From: Montifringilla adamsi | Lineage: Eukaryota; Chordata; Aves; Passeriformes; Passeridae | Assembly (NCBI GenBank): GCA_017590115.1 | Contig: JAGGNK010012114.1 | Location: 124,001 to 188,000, forward strand | Length of the DNA stretch: 64,000 nucleotides | Direction: 5' to 3' | Part shown: in pieces, positions 62,591-64,000 of the stretch | Numbering within the stretch: the first letter of the stretch is position 1 | Layout of the letters: every line of letters starts with the position of its first letter | The notes under the pieces: model-generated | Told to the model about the DNA's origin: nothing | The model's input: only the letters and a program-made list of their open reading frames with translations | The model's database searches: none | Program-made: the position numbers and the translations under genes

Positions 62591-64000
62591 TAAATTAAGG
62601 AAAGAAAAAAATTCCACTTGAGCATAGCAAAGTCTCTCAGTTCAAATGAAAAGCAATGTGTAAAACTAATTTTGTTCAATATAAATTGGTTTTCAAGAAT
62701 AATATTGGGCTCAAATTTAGTCTTATGTTTTCAGACAGAATTCAGTAATTTTAACTCAAAATACTTGAAATAGGTAATCTGAGCTTGTTATATGTATATT
62801 TAAAAATTAAATGGAGCTTCCTTGTATAGCTCTGTTGAACATTTCTATTATCTCTACATGAGGAGGTTTGGTTTTGTCTCAGGATACCAAAATGACCTAG
62901 CAATGATAGAGAGATCCCTTTTTCAGATTGGGAAACAGAAGTTATGTTTCTGCACAAAATTCATGGGTTCTTCAAGCTGGAAGCCCATTTGGATTTATTC
63001 TTGTCCCTCTGAAAATGAATTAATTTAATTAATTTTATATTTTTATTAACATTATTACCAATAAATTCAAATCTTTTATTCTCATCTCACACTCTGTAAT
63101 CTCTCAGCATGGGACTCCCTAGCACACTGTCTTCACAATGTCAATCACACATGCATCTCAGGTGATACTGATCAGAAAGATTTCAGTGAAAAGGACTTCT
63201 CTAGGCATCTCTGCATTTTGTAAGGATAACCCCTCATGGGCTGTTTAGAAGAAAGAGAAAAGGTTGTTTTCTAGGTGTGGGTCTTATAAACTAGCTTTGA
63301 ATTTAGTCCACATGAAATCTGAAAATCTACTCCCATTCCCTACAGTAGAAGTTACATGCCTCACCTGTCTGGAAAATGATAGTGTAAAGCAGGAATTAAC
63401 AAATCCCAAACAAGATACCTGCAAATCATCTCAATACCAAAACCCTTCAGCAGTCTGTCCTATTTCCACTTCTTAGACATGCTTTATATCTCCTTTTCTA
63501 CCTGAATTCATTAGACAAAATATCTGATGAAACACTGGCTAACTTGCCATCTAGATTTTTTTCCCTTCTTATAATTATTTGCTAACTTTTTTATCTTTTC
63601 TAAAATTTAAGATGTATCCTGTACAGTGAGCATGAGTCAGAGCATGTTACCAGCAATGAGCTCATTTGCATAACAATGCATCAATATCTTACTGGCTCTT
63701 GAAAACAGATGAGTCCACACTCGTGTCAAAAGCAAAAGGGGTCCTACAGTGAGGGCCCTTTTGATGGGAAGATGCGGGAAATCTTTGCTTGGAGTTTTTG
63801 TCTTTTTTTTAATGGAAAAAAAAAATCTTCCTTTTTATTTTCCTACTATTTTTAGCTATCTTGAGTTCATTTTCTCATACTCTGGGTACTGCAAGGTCAT
63901 ACAAAACAAAGGGTAAAAATCTTGCATGGTCTTCATTCGGATTGAAATAATAATAATAGTAGTTCGTGAAAGCACATGCTCAGTCCTAGAAAGTCCTTTA
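62591..64000. other. Unique non-coding DNA
   Basis: AT-rich, no gene, RNA or repeat family recognised up to the window end. A 70-codon frame at 63264-63476 is treated as chance. Confidence 0.6.

Noticed and set aside
1..64000. CRISPR array, operon, prophage or other prokaryotic system
   Set aside because: No spaced direct repeats of the right size, no dense coding, no ribosome-binding sites; repeats and LINEs are vertebrate.

Overview
The window looks like a piece of a bird nuclear genome, most likely a songbird. It is AT-rich with few CpG. It carries 3'-anchored CR1 LINE fragments ending in the ATTCTATGA-type octamer tail, and two endogenous-retrovirus LTRs that resemble families common in avian genomes. 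Long homopolymers, pentanucleotide repeats and A/C-rich tracts are also present. One 104-base N gap shows this is a vertebrate-style draft assembly.

I find no protein-coding exon, tRNA gene, CRISPR array or operon. The longest open frames fall in low-complexity DNA, in CR1 or LTR sequence, or are of a length expected by chance in 64 kb. The window is therefore intergenic (gene desert) or a very large intron, and the two cannot be told apart from sequence alone.

Layout. 1-7 kb: unique DNA with a G/T-rich low-complexity tract (about 2.9-3.07 kb), a short CR1 remnant (3.7 kb), three poly(A) runs (4.8-5.3 kb) and an enhancer-like unique block (5.7-6.06 kb). 7-17 kb: three CR1 remnants, a (TG)n repeat, a 38-base poly(T) and an old LTR. 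17-32 kb: mostly unique AT-rich DNA with a perfect 17-bp hairpin near 19.7 kb, an A/C-rich tract with poly(A) at 25.0 kb and a 49-base poly(T) at 30.2 kb. 32-41 kb: a MIR-like SINE remnant, a tRNA-derived remnant and the largest CR1 copy (about 1.27 kb, with recognisable reverse-transcriptase motifs). 41-56 kb: unique DNA, the N gap flanked by G runs, and one more CR1. 56-64 kb: a well-preserved solo LTR with a near-perfect 6-bp target duplication, two purine pentanucleotide repeats, a 66-bp AT-only minisatellite with identical units, a (CCTT)n repeat and another A/C-rich tract.

No genes act together here. The items most worth pursuing are the precise solo LTR, the identical-unit 66-bp AT minisatellite, the paired hairpins near 19.7-19.9 kb, the ancient SINE remnants, the hidden G-rich gap, and the three A/C-rich tracts that may be tails of unrecognised retrocopies. 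Nothing amounts to a new biological system.
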